A DNA stretch of 64,000 nt, taken from assembly GCA_013365325.1 (NCBI GenBank), contig JABVXV010000078.1, positions 124,001-188,000 of the forward strand, given 5' to 3'. A model generated the notes under the pieces. The model was not told where the DNA came from, searched no databases, and was given only the letters and a program-made list of their open reading frames with translations. The position numbers and the translations under genes are program-made. Source of the stretch: Dipetalonema caudispina. Lineage: Eukaryota > Nematoda > Chromadorea > Rhabditida > Onchocercidae. Shown here piece after piece: positions 14,601-27,400 of the stretch; the stretch's first letter is position 1; each line of letters opens with the position of its first letter.

Positions 14601-17600
14601 TTATGATGCTGCAGTTCGTTTCTTCTTTCTTTTTTTTTCAAAAGATTTTAAATAACATTTTGAAAAATACTGTTCATCTATCTAGTTAACAGTGTCCACT
14701 ATCATTTGATGTTTAATGACATACGAGGTTCAAGTTTTATTTCGCTATTCACTATACTATCGTATACTTTTAGATTCTAGTTGACATGATTTCAAGAGAT
14801 CATAAGTACTTTTGATAGAAAAAAATTATTATAAGTAGTGAAGTATTAAATGCAGTAAAAATTGAGCATGTATTGACGAAGAATCGGATTTTGTTTTTTA
14901 GGTAGAATTTCATCAGTTTAATGACTTCATCACAATTTGTTTTTGGTTTGCATCAAATCATTAAATGTTGAGTTTCTGGTTAGAAGAATTTATCTTTTGC
15001 AGAATATTTATTGTATCGAAGTTGCTTACATCATGAATGCACCACGCTTTGTTGCATGTACACAAATTACATTCTGTCATCCTCTTGTTAACGTTGTTCC
15101 AATATCAGTCCCTCAGCAGGAGGATTCTCATCAGGGTTAATGTTTTAGTAATTTCGAAATTTAATAATAAAATGAAAAATGAATCCGTAGTGACGGTTCG
15201 GGAGGGAAGATATCTCAGAAGGAATGCTGGAGATGATGGGCAAGTAGAAAGGTAAGTTTTTAGTATTTCATCAAGGGCATGATAGTAAAGCAAGTAGTAT
15301 TCATGATTATCTAATAGAAATCTCGGTGTAGGAGGTTATCAGCCTTTCTTTAAAATTTTAAAGTTATGCAAACAGTCTTCATGATAGATTTTGGAGAGAA
15401 ATCAACTATTTATCATATATTGCAGAAATTGCTGCCAGGCTAAGAATTCTAAATTGTTTGACGAACCTACTGTTGCTTTCGGTTCCTTTTTTAGATTTTG
15501 ATTTGTATTTTAGATTTTTCCTTGAGTGATGACGAAGTTTCCCCTGCTGATATTCTTGTTTCATTTGTGGCGCTTTCTCAGCGGTCACTGCTTCATTTGG
15601 AAGTTGGTCTAGAAAGATCCCATGTGACGAATGGTGATGTTGGCAGCGGTGGTGGCGGTGATGAAGAAAACAACGAGCAAATGATTTCAACTTTAAACGC
15701 AGATGTCACAGATGATGGGTATATTTTTCCAGGAATCATAATATTCTCAATTTACTTAAGTTGTAATAGATTTGCAGAATCCTATTATTAATCTCATGGT
15801 TGTTTTTAGACAAATTGATGGGTTGCTATGGCCCTTTCGCCCATTAAATAAACTATACTTCCTTTCTTCAATCGTCATCTTTTCTCTAGCTAATGGTTGG
15901 ATGAAGTCTCTGAATCTAGAATCTTAAAACCTACCAGAATTTTTGAGGAAGATTTTTTCAGGAATGGTGTAGCAAATGGTGATAAAAGGCAGCAAAAGGC
16001 GGAAAATCTAGATCGTCTGGATGCTTTATATCGTCACTGGGAAGGTCTAAGTCTAAGTTTGGAGAAACAAGCGGAAGATTTTGAAAAGCGGTTACAAGAA
16101 GAACGAGATCGAACAGATGCCCAAATGCGACAATTGCGTAAGTGTTATGTTCCGAATAGTTTATTATTGAAATTTCTCTCTGAAATCAACAGTTTCGAGA
16201 ATTTTTTTCTCCTTCTAGATAATTGTATTCCAGTCTATTTTCTTTCTCCTTTTTTTCTGTTTTTTTTTTCTTTTTTATTTACTTAATACTTTTTGAAGCA
16301 CGTTTGAGATATTATCTGTTGGTTGTTACTGCTTCACTACAATAAGTCATTCAAAGTGATTATCATGAAAATTATATCTATAAGATGGGAGAAGGAAGCA
16401 CCAATATACTTTTTTCTCGATATAAAGACGTCTTACTAAACTTTGAGATAGTAATTTGGTAAATTGACGCTTAATTATGTACGGTTGATGGAATCACTTG
16501 TCGCTGTTTTAGCGATGAAATTAGAAATGAAACATTAGACACACTAATTTCTGAAGGGAATTATTTCTGCTAACTCTCCGAAAGTTGACAGAGTGAGAAA
16601 GTGAAAAGGACAGTTAGTGGTCATATTGTAGCTTCATTTTAATTAAATCTTTCCGAATTATTGCTTGTTGTACTTTGAAGATAGCTTTTATCACCGTTGT
16701 TATTATTACTGTTTGCTCTTATCACTATTGTTATCATTACTGTTATTATTTTTGCGATTACTTTTATCCTGCTCTTTATTATCGTCATTACTACCAATAT
16801 AATAATTTTATTTTTCTTATATTTCGTGTTATTACTATTATGACAACATTATTTCCACAGGGATATGAGATGAGTTCTCTGATTGGAGCTAACTCTCGTG
16901 CTAATTCTTACAAATGATTTTATTTTAACAGTTTAATTTTTCCGCTTTTCTTTGCTCATTACTGATTTTGTCTTTGCCCTATATTTCATTTATCTTTGCC
17001 ATAGCCTTTTTTGGAAGAGAAAATTAAACCAATTCATTACATAACAACAAAACTGGCTGATAAGTACTGTGATCTGTTCTATAATTCCCTGCCTTTTTCA
17101 GTTCATTTTCGTTTCGATAAATAAATTTATAGAGGAATGGCCAACAGCTTTTTCCCCTTCCGGTAGGAAAAAATTAGGTAGCGGGAAATGAAATGACGTT
17201 TCTGCTTAAGAATGAATATAGATGAAGAGGGAAATATAGTGAAAGTATGTTTAAATAATTAAAATGTTCATCGTACATTCTTAGAAGAAGAATATTTTGA
17301 ATTATTTTGTAGCCGACATCTCATAATTGATTTTTTTCTTTTATTTTTTTTAGGCGAAGATATCGTATCGTGTGATGAGAGGTTATTTCTGAAGCTGGAA
17401 TCTTTGATCAATGAAAACAGGACATCAACAGTGGAAGCAATGCAAACTTCGCTAGATCTTAAAATGGACAGTGTTATCCAAAGCCTCCGGGCAACAACTG
17501 TTGATAATTTTAAGGTTTTACAAACTTTCATATGAACGATCAGTTGTATTTGAATTTGTAAAACCCTCAGGCGTATCCTGATAAAAAGATTGGATTTTTT

Positions 17601-19309
17601 TTCAAGAAGCTGAAATTGGAGATTTCGACTCTTTGTCTTTTTCTCGTTCCACAGATTTTCAAAATCCCAAAAAAACCATTAAATAATATTTATTTTAGCA
17701 ACAGCAAAATATGGATCTACACGTTATTCGGGAAGAACTTACTAGCAACATACGAGAACTGTTGATGGCTACTATGATACCAATTTTACAAGACGTCTGT
17801 GTATCGCTATTCCAACAGCTTAATGAAAACTTTCGCGCTGGTTTGGAGCAGTATATGAAGCAAATGCATACACTCTGTACTAGTGCTTTAAGAACAAATC
17901 AATCAGTCGCTGATCCATTAATGGCGAGCAATTCGTCTTCTACCGATCCATCAGCACTTATCAATCTTATCGAAAATCAGCGTATCACTGTAGCGTTTGA
18001 AAAGGTTGATTTAATTTTCCCTCGTAGAAAATGGCATTTATTTTTTAAGATCAATTCTAGCACCCTTATATGTTATTTGCTAAAATAGTTACATGCGATT
18101 TGAAACCAGGAACCAAAAGTTCTAATCATTCAACTGCATTATCTGTTTTACAGATGAATTGATCTGTCTTAATATGGATCACTGTGAGAAATACACAGAC
18201 TGTTTGGGAAATTTATTGAATGCCTAAAAATAGATTGATTCTAGCTGGGGTCCCAGAAATCTCATGCGTCCTTCAAATATAGTCCAAACTCTTTCCATAT
18301 TTTTCGTGTATTTTCAAAAATTCTCTTAACTCTTTCATATTTTTTTTCATATTTTCTATCCTTTCAAGATTTCGGAGCAAAAAAAAAGAAATTTTTTTTT
18401 TCTTTTACAGGCAATGATGCTAAAAGATTTTGGAGCTCTAATGTTTGTTTGCAACAACGTTGATCCGGACATAATTGCCACTGTCGAGCGGCCTCTTCCG
18501 CAAAATATTTTGCTATGTCTGTTGAATCAGCTGGCAACAAAACTGGAGGGAGAAACGGATCTCAAATTTAGGTGGAATTTATTTACGAATAATTTTGGAT
18601 GAATCTTTGTTGGATTTTTTCCAGTAAAGTTTAGTCTTTAATTGTATGTTGAATGATTAAAATCATGAGAAATATCCAGTTCTTCAGAGCTATATTTTGC
18701 ATGCTGAATATAGACCTTCTGAAATATGCTGAGGATGGCAATTGTTAGCGTTCTGTTTAATTCTTGTGAATCTTCATAACTAAGATTTTATTTTTTTCTT
18801 CGAAGTTTTGCAGGTATATCGAGAATGTGTTAATGGTATTGCAAGTAAGGGATCCCACCATTGCTGGTAGCTACCGTCATGTTTTAAATCGTCTACAAAC
18901 GGCTTTAACAGGTAAAGCTAGAGAATCATATATTAATATCATTTGCTAGATATAAAAAGTTAGCAATTGCATATACTGTAGTTTATTTTCAATTGAAATT
19001 CAATTAGATGAAGAAATACTTGCGAACTAATACAATGAATAGTATGCATTTAGCATAGTAATCATAACTTTTAGCACAAAGTGCCTTATCCCTTTTAAAT
19101 GGAGCTAGTAGTGGGAATAAATTGATTTGAGGTATCTGTTCCGAATATTTGGATAAAATATTATGTATCATATTTTTAATTTGAATTCTGAGATTGAAAT
19201 TTCACCAAATTAGATCAAATTTTCAGCTTATATGGGAACAGATACAAGTGCAAGCTTAAAGCGACGAGCACGAATAATATCACAACTAGCAGCAAACTTA
19301 TTGAAGTGA
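11642..19309 (+). CDS. edc-4: Enhancer of mRNA-decapping protein 4 (EDC4/Ge-1)
   Basis: Scaffold of P-bodies that links the decapping enzyme DCP2 with DCP1. Exons: 11642-11712, 12038-12314, 12917-13029, 13212-13344, 13709-13837, 13972-14156, 14355-14613, 15003-15135, 15514-15718, 15962-16137, 17354-17514, 17699-18004, 18411-18571, 18814-18911, 19227-19309, giving 829 aa with all phases consistent. Residues 1 to about 430 form the WD40-like propeller (for example YKWASEECYNGRILAVH and FWKYAII, which align with human YDWEQKYYYGNLIAVS and FWRFLIT). An acidic, glycine-rich linker follows, then a coiled coil (LEKQAEDFEKRLQEERDR), then the conserved Ge-1 C-terminal helical domain from about residue 615 (AMMLKDFGALMFVCNNVDP). 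It is shorter than human EDC4 (about 1400 aa) because the serine-rich linker is small. A T-rich acceptor at 11567-11568 precedes the ATG by 73 bases, and the frame stays open upstream, so the start could be earlier. AATAAA signals at 20196 and 20201. Confidence 0.92.
12846..12914 (+). repeat. 36-bp tandem duplication at the EDC4 intron 2 / exon 3 junction
   Basis: Two near-identical copies (12846-12878 and 12882-12914, period 36) share the core tttcagcaatata, then taatcatttagctttttac; they differ at one position within the 33-base core. The second copy runs straight into the true acceptor CAG at 12914-12916. Each copy begins with its own TTTCAG, so the intron end carries extra acceptor-like sites. 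Using those would add an in-frame stop. Confidence 0.85.
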
Positions 19310-20260
19310 ATTGAAATTTGTTTAGTGGTTCGGTTTTGCAGCAAAAAGTGTGCAGACTGAATATAAAGTTGTATAAATCTTGCCAGGTTTTGTAATTTTT
19401 ATATTATGTTTCATTTTGTTCTTGAGAGAATAATGATATGTCAAATATATCACTATTAGGAAGCCGTCGTGGGAATTCCGTCCTACTGCATTCGTTCCCT
19501 TCATTACTTTCGCAAGTATGCGTTATATTTTCGTGAGTAGAATTTTTTGATTCTTTTAAATCATGTTTATTCCTCTTGTCTTTGCAACACTGTGCGGGTC
19601 AAGGTCCTCTCGGCCAAGGATACGTCAGTTAATAATACACTTGCCATTAGAATTTACACTTGCCGTTTAAGTTTGAGGCAATTTTCTTTATCATCGAAAG
19701 GATTTTGAAAGATATTTTTTAGACGAATGTCTCAAAAACTATATTTCTTATGGTGTTTTAATCGTGTGCATAAAATGTAAATGAAAATGCGCGTACGATC
19801 TTGTCATACTATATACTGAAGGAAGCTTGATGCAAGAAGAGATCCATGTATTACACGAAAAACTGGGAAAGAATGTCTCATTTCAGTCTAGCATTCAAGA
19901 GTAAATTTGTGTTTTGATTTGTAAAAATGAAGCGAATGTGATAAGCTAAATTGTTTGAACTGTTTCAACTGCTTGCCATGAGCCTGTTAGACTCCAAGAG
20001 GAGTATGAACTTCTTTGACAAGGGGAAGGAGTGAAATGATACTTGACGTATATTACACATGTGAACTGATTATGTCGAAATACTCTCAAAGAGCTCATTA
20101 AACTTTGATTTTAGAGTATGACTCTCGCTTCATAATACTTGTAGATATAAAGTGGAGACTATCTTGTATATTTGAAAGTGTATCTCGTAATACTCAATAA
20201 AATAAAGAAATTATTAGGCAAGTTCATGTGAATTTGGGCATAAATATCGTGAAAAGTTAA
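19310..20260. other. 3' UTR zone between convergent EDC4 and CTF8
   Basis: No coding sequence seen. It presumably contains the EDC4 3' UTR, ending near the tandem AATAAA motifs at 20196-20206, and the 3' end of the CTF8 transcript from the other strand. The two genes are tail-to-tail and their transcripts may overlap. Confidence 0.6.
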
Positions 20261-21080
20261 TCATATGGGCATTGGTCGAGCTCGGAATTGAACTTTTTTA
20301 CGAATTACAGCAGCAATTTGTACAATTCCTTGATTTTTTACATCTCGTGCAAGTACAATCAGCGGATTCTGAAGTTTCACCTCTTTCCCTTCCATAATAT
20401 GGTGACCAATATGAAGTAAAGCCTAAAAAAGGTTATTCAGTTGACTATTTTATTTTGCTTATTAAACAATTTAATTTATGGATGTACTTGACAAAGAAGG
20501 GTTTTAAAAGTGGACGATACAAACGAAATCTGATAGGATGATGTAAGGAATCCAATACAACCTGGAATTCTTAGAACTAGATTCCCAAACGTAATTCTCT
20601 AATTCATTTATTTGAAAGAAATTCATCACCTTTTTGTTTTCCCATTTCAGGTTACCAATATGTTGCCCCGCAAGTGTACCAACCGAATCCAATGTTCCTT
20701 GTAATTCGATCATCGCCCATTCCTCAATACCATCTCTGAAAAAGAAACTTATTTCTGAAAAACTAATTTCTTTCATTTATTCTTATTTATTTGTCCTTTT
20801 AAAGCTGGTTAATGTAGATGAGACATTTTTGTTACTAAATTTCATATTGCTCATAAATATTATTAGTAAAGTACGTTTCCGTACGTTAATTCGACGAAAT
20901 ATATCAAAAATGATTGAACTTTTAATTGTCCAATCATGTTTGATAAAATATAATATCCAATATCTAGGTGTTATCACAATTTAATCCTGAAGATTCCTGA
21001 AAAAAAGAATTCATATCTTCATATCTAAACAAAAAAAAGAAAAATTGAACGTACTCCCGTGGAATTAGCTTCATTTGCAT
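20261..21080 (-). CDS. ctf-8: Chromosome transmission fidelity protein 8 (CTF8)
   Basis: Small subunit of the CTF18-DCC1-CTF8 replication factor C complex, which loads or unloads PCNA and supports sister-chromatid cohesion. Three exons on the minus strand: 21080-21055 (26 nt, MQMKLIPRE), 20735-20630 and 20422-20261, giving 97 aa. Human CTF8 is 121 aa. The family pattern is clear: a short beta strand, then EEWAMIELQGTLDS (human AEWVLMELQGEIEA), GQHIGNLKWEN, LLHIGHHIMEGKEVKL (human LIVGHHILYGKIIHL), NPLIVL and a C-terminal VQFRARPMPI (human ILFKTRPKPI). The long open frame that begins MKEISFSE is an artefact that reads through the intron; the real N-terminus is the 26-nt exon, whose GA|GTACGT donor and CAG|A acceptor keep the phase. 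Confidence 0.9.
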
Positions 21081-24000
21081 CTTTCATATATATATATATT
21101 CTTCCTTCCCAATGAAATCAATGCAAAAATCGATATTGTATCCAAATCGGTAAAATATCACTGAAATGAATAATTTTTGATATAGGATAACAAAAGATAT
21201 CATCCAATCTTTGATTTAGTCACAATCAAATAGATTTTACGATGAAACTTTATCATTTTAATGCTTGGATAGTTTCATTGTAATAAATGAACAGGTGAAA
21301 ATATTTGTAAAATTATTCCTTCCAAACATTTACATTATATTTATGGTATGAAAAAGTATAGCAAAAATAAATATTATCCGTTGAATATGTGAAAGTAATA
21401 ATTCATTTCAGGAATTATCATTATAACTGTTTGAGTTATCAAACGTAAAAAAAGTCCTATTTAGATGATAAAATGAAATATTCATCCAGGATAAATGGAA
21501 TTCGAATAATTCCCATGTTATTAATTGTTAAACTGTTTCATTTAAATTACAAAGATTGATATCTATTTTCCTATCTAAACAACAATCCTTTAAAAATAAG
21601 GATATGTTTAATGTTATTGCAAAATTTGATGGATGCACTAATACTATCGGTAATGATTATTGATGGAATTAAACGATAAGAAACTTAAAATGGTTTCCAC
21701 CATAACTATTCAATGTAAAATTCGGTAACTCAATCGGTAGCAACAACATAAATTTGGATAATTTAACCATAAATGTATGAAATTCAAATAATTTAATCTT
21801 GACTAATATGTTCAGAGAAACTTTGCGCAAATGCACAAAAAGTAATCCAAATCAGTCAGCCAAACCAACAATAATTTTAAGATGGGTTAAAACAATATCC
21901 ATCATGAATGGAGTGTGTTAAATTTCAAATGGAAAATTAAAACATGTTGTTCAATTCTTTGTCACACTGATAGTCTTTGTCATACGTTGAAAACATAACA
22001 AACTTTCAATGGATCATTCATTTTAATGAAACAATTTCTTTTTTCTTATTCATACGTATATCATAAATCTTCTGATTTTTGCTTCAAAGATAGAAGAAAA
22101 AAAAACCTGTACAAGTACTGAAAATTTTCGAAATTTCATTTAATTTTGTGTACAACAGCATTGGAACAAGGATCGCAAAACATAGCTGTACTCAATGAGG
22201 AAAACAGACGAGAAATTAAAATGAATGAATCAGATTATTTTTTTACAAGATTCAACACTTTGTAATACAACTAGGAAATGGGTATCATATGAAACAACGC
22301 CTTTAGAAGATGAAATAGAAAACTGAAAACACAAAAACTGAAAACATGCGATAGACACAACTTGCACTTCTCTTCATTAAAGTTAATAAACAAGCTATAA
22401 TAAACAATGGAATTAGAAATAAAAGGAGTAAATTCCTCAATTTAATTTACAACTGATGTAAATTCTCTTTACAGATCGGCCAAACAATTGGTATATCCTC
22501 AAGCAAGAAAGAGCAAACTTTCCGCACAACCTATTGAAAATCTGAATTGAAGTTAAAGAATATGAGTCTAAACTTGACACAATAAAAAGAAAACAAAGTA
22601 CAAGCACCGTACGTTGAAGCCAATAAAAATGTGAAGATAGAAAAAATGTAGGAAGCTCCAGGACCGCTTGGCGTTCATACATAATTTAAAATAAAATAAA
22701 ATTTTAAAGAGCTCACATGTCGGAGCTTCCACAATATAAAACAAAGCAAAAATGTAGAAAAAAAAAAAAAAAAATGCGAAAATGGAAACATCAGAAACAA
22801 CTACGCTACAAGGATAGCAAAATTCGCTGAAGTTTTCGTGTTGATAAATAAAAATAATCTGGAAAACTATTAGCCAAAATACCAATACCAAGCTAAGTAG
22901 ATGTTCCTTTAATGTTGTGATACCTCCAACATTAGGCATGGTGATAAGCAACAGCGTTTACTTTCTAATACAACTATTATTACATAAAAATACGGAGTAC
23001 GAAACTCAAGTCCTAATGCGAGCTTGTATGCTGCTTGAGAAAAGAAAAGAAAACTAAAGATATTTGTTTAGACAGCTAACAGGTTGTGGTGTTCTGATAA
23101 TATCGGTGATTCCGAAATCATTGTATTTTTGAGTTTCAAAGAGGATGAAGAAACATATCAATCTTCCAAAAATTTTCAGAAATATCGAAGGCTAAATTAA
23201 GAAAGTCGCAGCGGGTACCTCACAGCTAATAATAGAAATCAGCTTTGATTTAGAAAATGAAAATTGGTAAATTCCGAAACATTTCAGAATCAAAGTACTG
23301 ACAAACCAGGAAGCTCTACATGCTATAAAAGGAGTTCAGAAATTAAAGATTTTCTCTTTGATGCAACGAACTCAATCATTAAAATGTTAATAAATACGAT
23401 TTCAATGTAATAAAGAGATGCATTAATATTAGTTTCTGCAATTGAATACATCTACAATAATAATTATAAAAATTACTGCACTATTTATTGAACCAAAAGC
23501 ACCACTTCTTATAAACATATATACTAATACTTCTGGGAAATTCCCATCTTAAGTTTCATCGCTTTAAAATCATATTTATATGCAAAAACTTTTATCGTAC
23601 AGAAAATTATGAAATCGTTACAGATTCCGGGAATTTTTTAAATCTGCTGATTGCAAAGTAACCCCGGAATTATTGAAATAAGAATGGTCTAAAAGTTCAA
23701 AATGACAGAATAGTATAGGAACTCCAAATGCAATCTAAGAAGGCAGAAAAACAATAAAGTCTCATGAATAAACCGACGTAACCCGCTACAAGCATAAACT
23801 GAGATTACTAACGAAATATAAGGCATGAATTTATTCATGCATTTCATATAGGAAAAAATAAAAACTTAAAGACGTGAAAAAAAGGGAAATTCTTTTGCCG
23901 ATCATTTTGCAAGTATCACGGGAGACATTTGTTCTGAGCAACATCCTAGAATGCACTTCACTGATTCCACATACCATTTTTCTAGTAAGCATTTCTGGAA

Positions 24001-24467
24001 AGGAGTAAGCTGAATAAATTAGTTTAAAAATAAATAAATTACAATTACCCTTCAGGCATTCAATGCAGGCCGTCTTCGGGTGTGGCGCGATGATACGCCG
24101 ATTACGGTCGTGCATGCAATTCCTGAAAGAAACTCATGACAAAAACCATCGAACCAAATCGCTAGATGGGGCTGCTAATGGTTCGATGTACGGCTTTCGA
24201 AGTTATTACATTCATGATCTGCTGAGATGATGTTCAATCGCTGTCACTTTGGATACACGTGGACAAGATTTTGTGAGAGAGAAGAAGGGGGAGAATGCGG
24301 TTAATTTTACAGTAACAATAAAAATGGAATTATGTTACTGAATAATACACAAAGCACAAAGTATTTCTACTTCCAAATTTGTTAGGAATTTTAGAAAACT
24401 TTTAGTAATTTTTTCTGAAAATTAAATAAACGAGATATCCGAATAAATAAGAGGACTTACAGATATG
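21081..24467. other. Spacer between CTF8 and the unassigned proline-rich gene
   Basis: About 3.4 kb, AT-rich, with scattered short open frames on both strands that lack codon bias, splice support or family resemblance. The only structured piece is the possible spliced segment at 23831-24122 described separately. The rest probably holds the CTF8 promoter and the 3' UTR of the upstream gene. Confidence 0.5.
23831..24122 (-). other. Possible small spliced ORF or 3' UTR exons downstream of the proline-rich gene
   Basis: On the minus strand a good acceptor (TTTCTTTCAG) is followed seven bases later by an ATG at 24115. The exon 24122-24049 ends at a plausible donor (GG|GTAATT), and a 54-base intron ends at TTTCCAG, with the next exon starting at 23994. 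Joined, they encode about 76 aa (MHDRNRRIIAPHPK... then MLTRKMVCGISE...) ending at 23831. I recognise no family, and the C-terminal part looks like translated AT-rich DNA. It may instead be a spliced 3' UTR of the gene ending at 24468, since that gene has a strong donor at 24461/24460. Coding status is unproven. Confidence 0.25.
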
Positions 24468-27400
24468 CTATCGCAGAAATGGTGGTCGAGGCGGGCGCAT
24501 GCTCGGTGGGGGAGGTCTAAGTGGAAAAGGCTGCCGTCTTGCGAAGAAAGGTGGAGTAATCCGTGGTCTCAGCGGTGGAACTGTCATAGAAGGGAAGGGT
24601 GAACACGTTGCTAGTCCAGACGGTCTAAAGGGTGGTCTCACCCGCAGCCCTCCTGCTAACAGTCCTGAGAGCGGTAACGATCCCGGCAGTCCTCGAGGCA
24701 ACCTATTCAGAGGCATTCGGTTCTGGATCGGCGGAGGAACTGGAAGACGAGGTCGTACCATTGGTGTCCCTGTACGTGGTGGCAATACCGCTGAATTTGC
24801 AGACGCCTAAAAGATAATATGGACCTTTTCCTTATTAATAATAAATAAATGAGAAGTCATTTCATTAACTTAATTGAATCAAAGTACTTGAAATTTGCTA
24901 GTTCACCCAATCCTTAAAAAGTTAAGGTCAAGGGGCATTGCTACGAAGTCCGGCAAAAAACACAATGTACATAAACCGGGCAGGAGTAAACAGCATCTGT
25001 TCGAATATTTCCTCAAGTAGAGTAAACTGCTACAGACAATAGTCCAACCAATTCTACTTCAATATGTTCATGTTAACGACGAGACTCGAACTTCCGACTC
25101 TTTCAGTAACGGCACTATCTACTGTACAACATGATCAAATACAGTAAATATGTGAATCTTTACCGGTTGGTCGAAGAACATCATCCGTGAAGCATTCGTC
25201 GTCTGAGAGCATGATGATGACGGCTGATGTAGTATTGTTTTTTTCGTCTTTTCGGATACAGATGGTCCAGGTTCTTGGGACCAACGAGCATCCATATTCG
25301 CCGGTGGCCAACAAAAATCAACTTCCCGATCACCATCGCTTGCATCAGGTGCTGAAGCGGAATTATTGGGAGCAACACCGCCAGTAACAGTGGCCGCACT
25401 ATCACTGCTTTGTGGAATGGATAAAGCAGAAAGCAATGTTTTGATAACATTTTGACTGGATGGCACTGAAATCGGTTCATCGGATGATTTCGAGCTGCCG
25501 AAATTTGCTGATGTGCTATTTACAGCCCCTCCAGGTAATGGACGATCAGAATTGTAGCCTGACGCTACAGCAGCACTGATTGAAACAGATTCTGCCTTCA
25601 TAGTACCAGATGAAAGAAACCGCGACGAGCCTGCTTCGCCACCGTTGAATGTTGCACTGCTTGATGTGGGTAGAGATTCCAGGGAAGTCTGAATCTGAAG
25701 AGGCGGTGGACGTGAAAAATTTGTGGAGAAAGATTTTTCATCTAGTTGTAATTGTTGATGTTGCGTACCGAAGGTACCAGTACCGACAGTTCCATCTGAT
25801 GAGGTTCTTGGGAGCTTAGGATTTTGATGTTGTTGTTTTTGATGCTGATGCTGTTGGAGTGGTGGAGAATAGTTCGCTGTCTGGTACTGTGAGTGATATG
25901 GATTTTGTGATGTTCTTAATTCAGACAAATTGCAATTACTGTTTGCGGTTGAATAAGTACCAGTTCCGGTCTGATGGGGCCCGCAACCAAACGATGAGTT
26001 TGATACCACTAGGGGTTTTGGAGTTTGCTGGTGTAGTTGTTGTTGCAAAGACGAAGCTGTTGCTGTTGTCAACGAGCCACCAGCTGTTGTAGTTGCGCAC
26101 GAAGTAGTAGGTATTGAATATGGTGCTATCGAGGTACCAGAGATATTATAATTTGTAGCACTGGCATACGGATGCAGCACTGTTGGTGGTAGCAAAACAG
26201 TTGGGTGATTATTCATTTTTACTGTCGAGCTGTTATTATTACTAGCATTAATGCTCGCTGAGCTAAACTGATTGCTGTGCGCAAGCGTAGTTGGTGGATA
26301 GTGACTGCCAGCTGCAAAAGCAGCTGTGGTTGGTGGTAACTGCTGAGAAGATGGACCAGGATACAAGGCAAATGGTGGAGTCTGATTCGTATACGGTGCA
26401 GTAGCGGAAGCAGTAGGAGTTGCGGCAACATGGGATGGTGTTGTGGGAATATTCTGGAATGCATTCACCATTCCTGAAATTTGAAAAATTATCAAGATTA
26501 GAACAAAAAAATTGAAATCGTTTGAGTCGAAAAGAAATTTACGCCTACATCATTTAATAGTAGATGAACGATAGAAAAGAAAGAAACAAAATGCTTCATG
26601 GAAAAAGCTTGGACCTGCAGGCTGCGCTGCTGCCGCTGGTGCATGTGATGCAAGATTCAAGGATGGCACTGTTGGTACTGCTAACGATGAAGTTGCTACA
26701 AGATTACCAGCGTATGGAACACCAGCGAAGATAACAGATGCAGCAGCAGTAGATGTTTGAGGACCAGCAACAGTAGATGGACTAATACTTTGATCAACAG
26801 CAAGCTGGTGAGGTGGGGGTGGCGGAAAATATGGATATAGAGATGGAGCATTTGCTGTTGCTGACGTATTGACAAGAACCTGAGAGGCAGTACCAGGGTG
26901 TAGCATGACCAAGGGCGGAGGTGGTGGAGGTGTTGGCAAAACGGTAGGTGCCATCACTACCGGAGTAGTAGGAAGACCAACAGGCATAGTTGGAACCATG
27001 TTCGGTGATGGCGGTGTCAGAGGCGCAGGTGGCGGAGGTGGAAGCAAGACACCGTTTCCACTGACACTTTTATTACTTTCTAGATCCATTTCTACGGGAT
27101 ACATGTGCATGTCTTCTTTGGAAGCTGTTTGATTTTGCCTGGAATGGAATATAAAAAAAATGTTAGTAGCAGTTAGATAGTCAGTAAATAAATAAATAAA
27201 TTAAAAATGCAGCAGTTTACAAATAGGTTGCCTAAATCTTAAGGAAGTAAAAATATACCCGTCTTGCTGATCGTCATTCTTCTTGCCAACCTTTAGCAAT
27301 GCATCTTTCAGTGTTTCTAGCAAAACTTTGTGATCAACCTGAAAGAATAAACTAATTCACATATTCTGCCAGTTTTATTGGGTAGCACCTAACGTTCTGA

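Noticed and set aside
22437..22951. Minus-strand open frames with hydrophobic stretches between CTF8 and the proline-rich gene
   Set aside because: Phe/Leu/Tyr-rich translation of AT-rich DNA, no consistent splice sites or family pattern; overlapping frames are equally open.
24499..24810. Plus-strand Gly-rich open frame opposite the proline-rich exon
   Set aside because: It is the antisense shadow of a Pro/Arg-rich coding exon; the minus strand has matching splice sites and phase.
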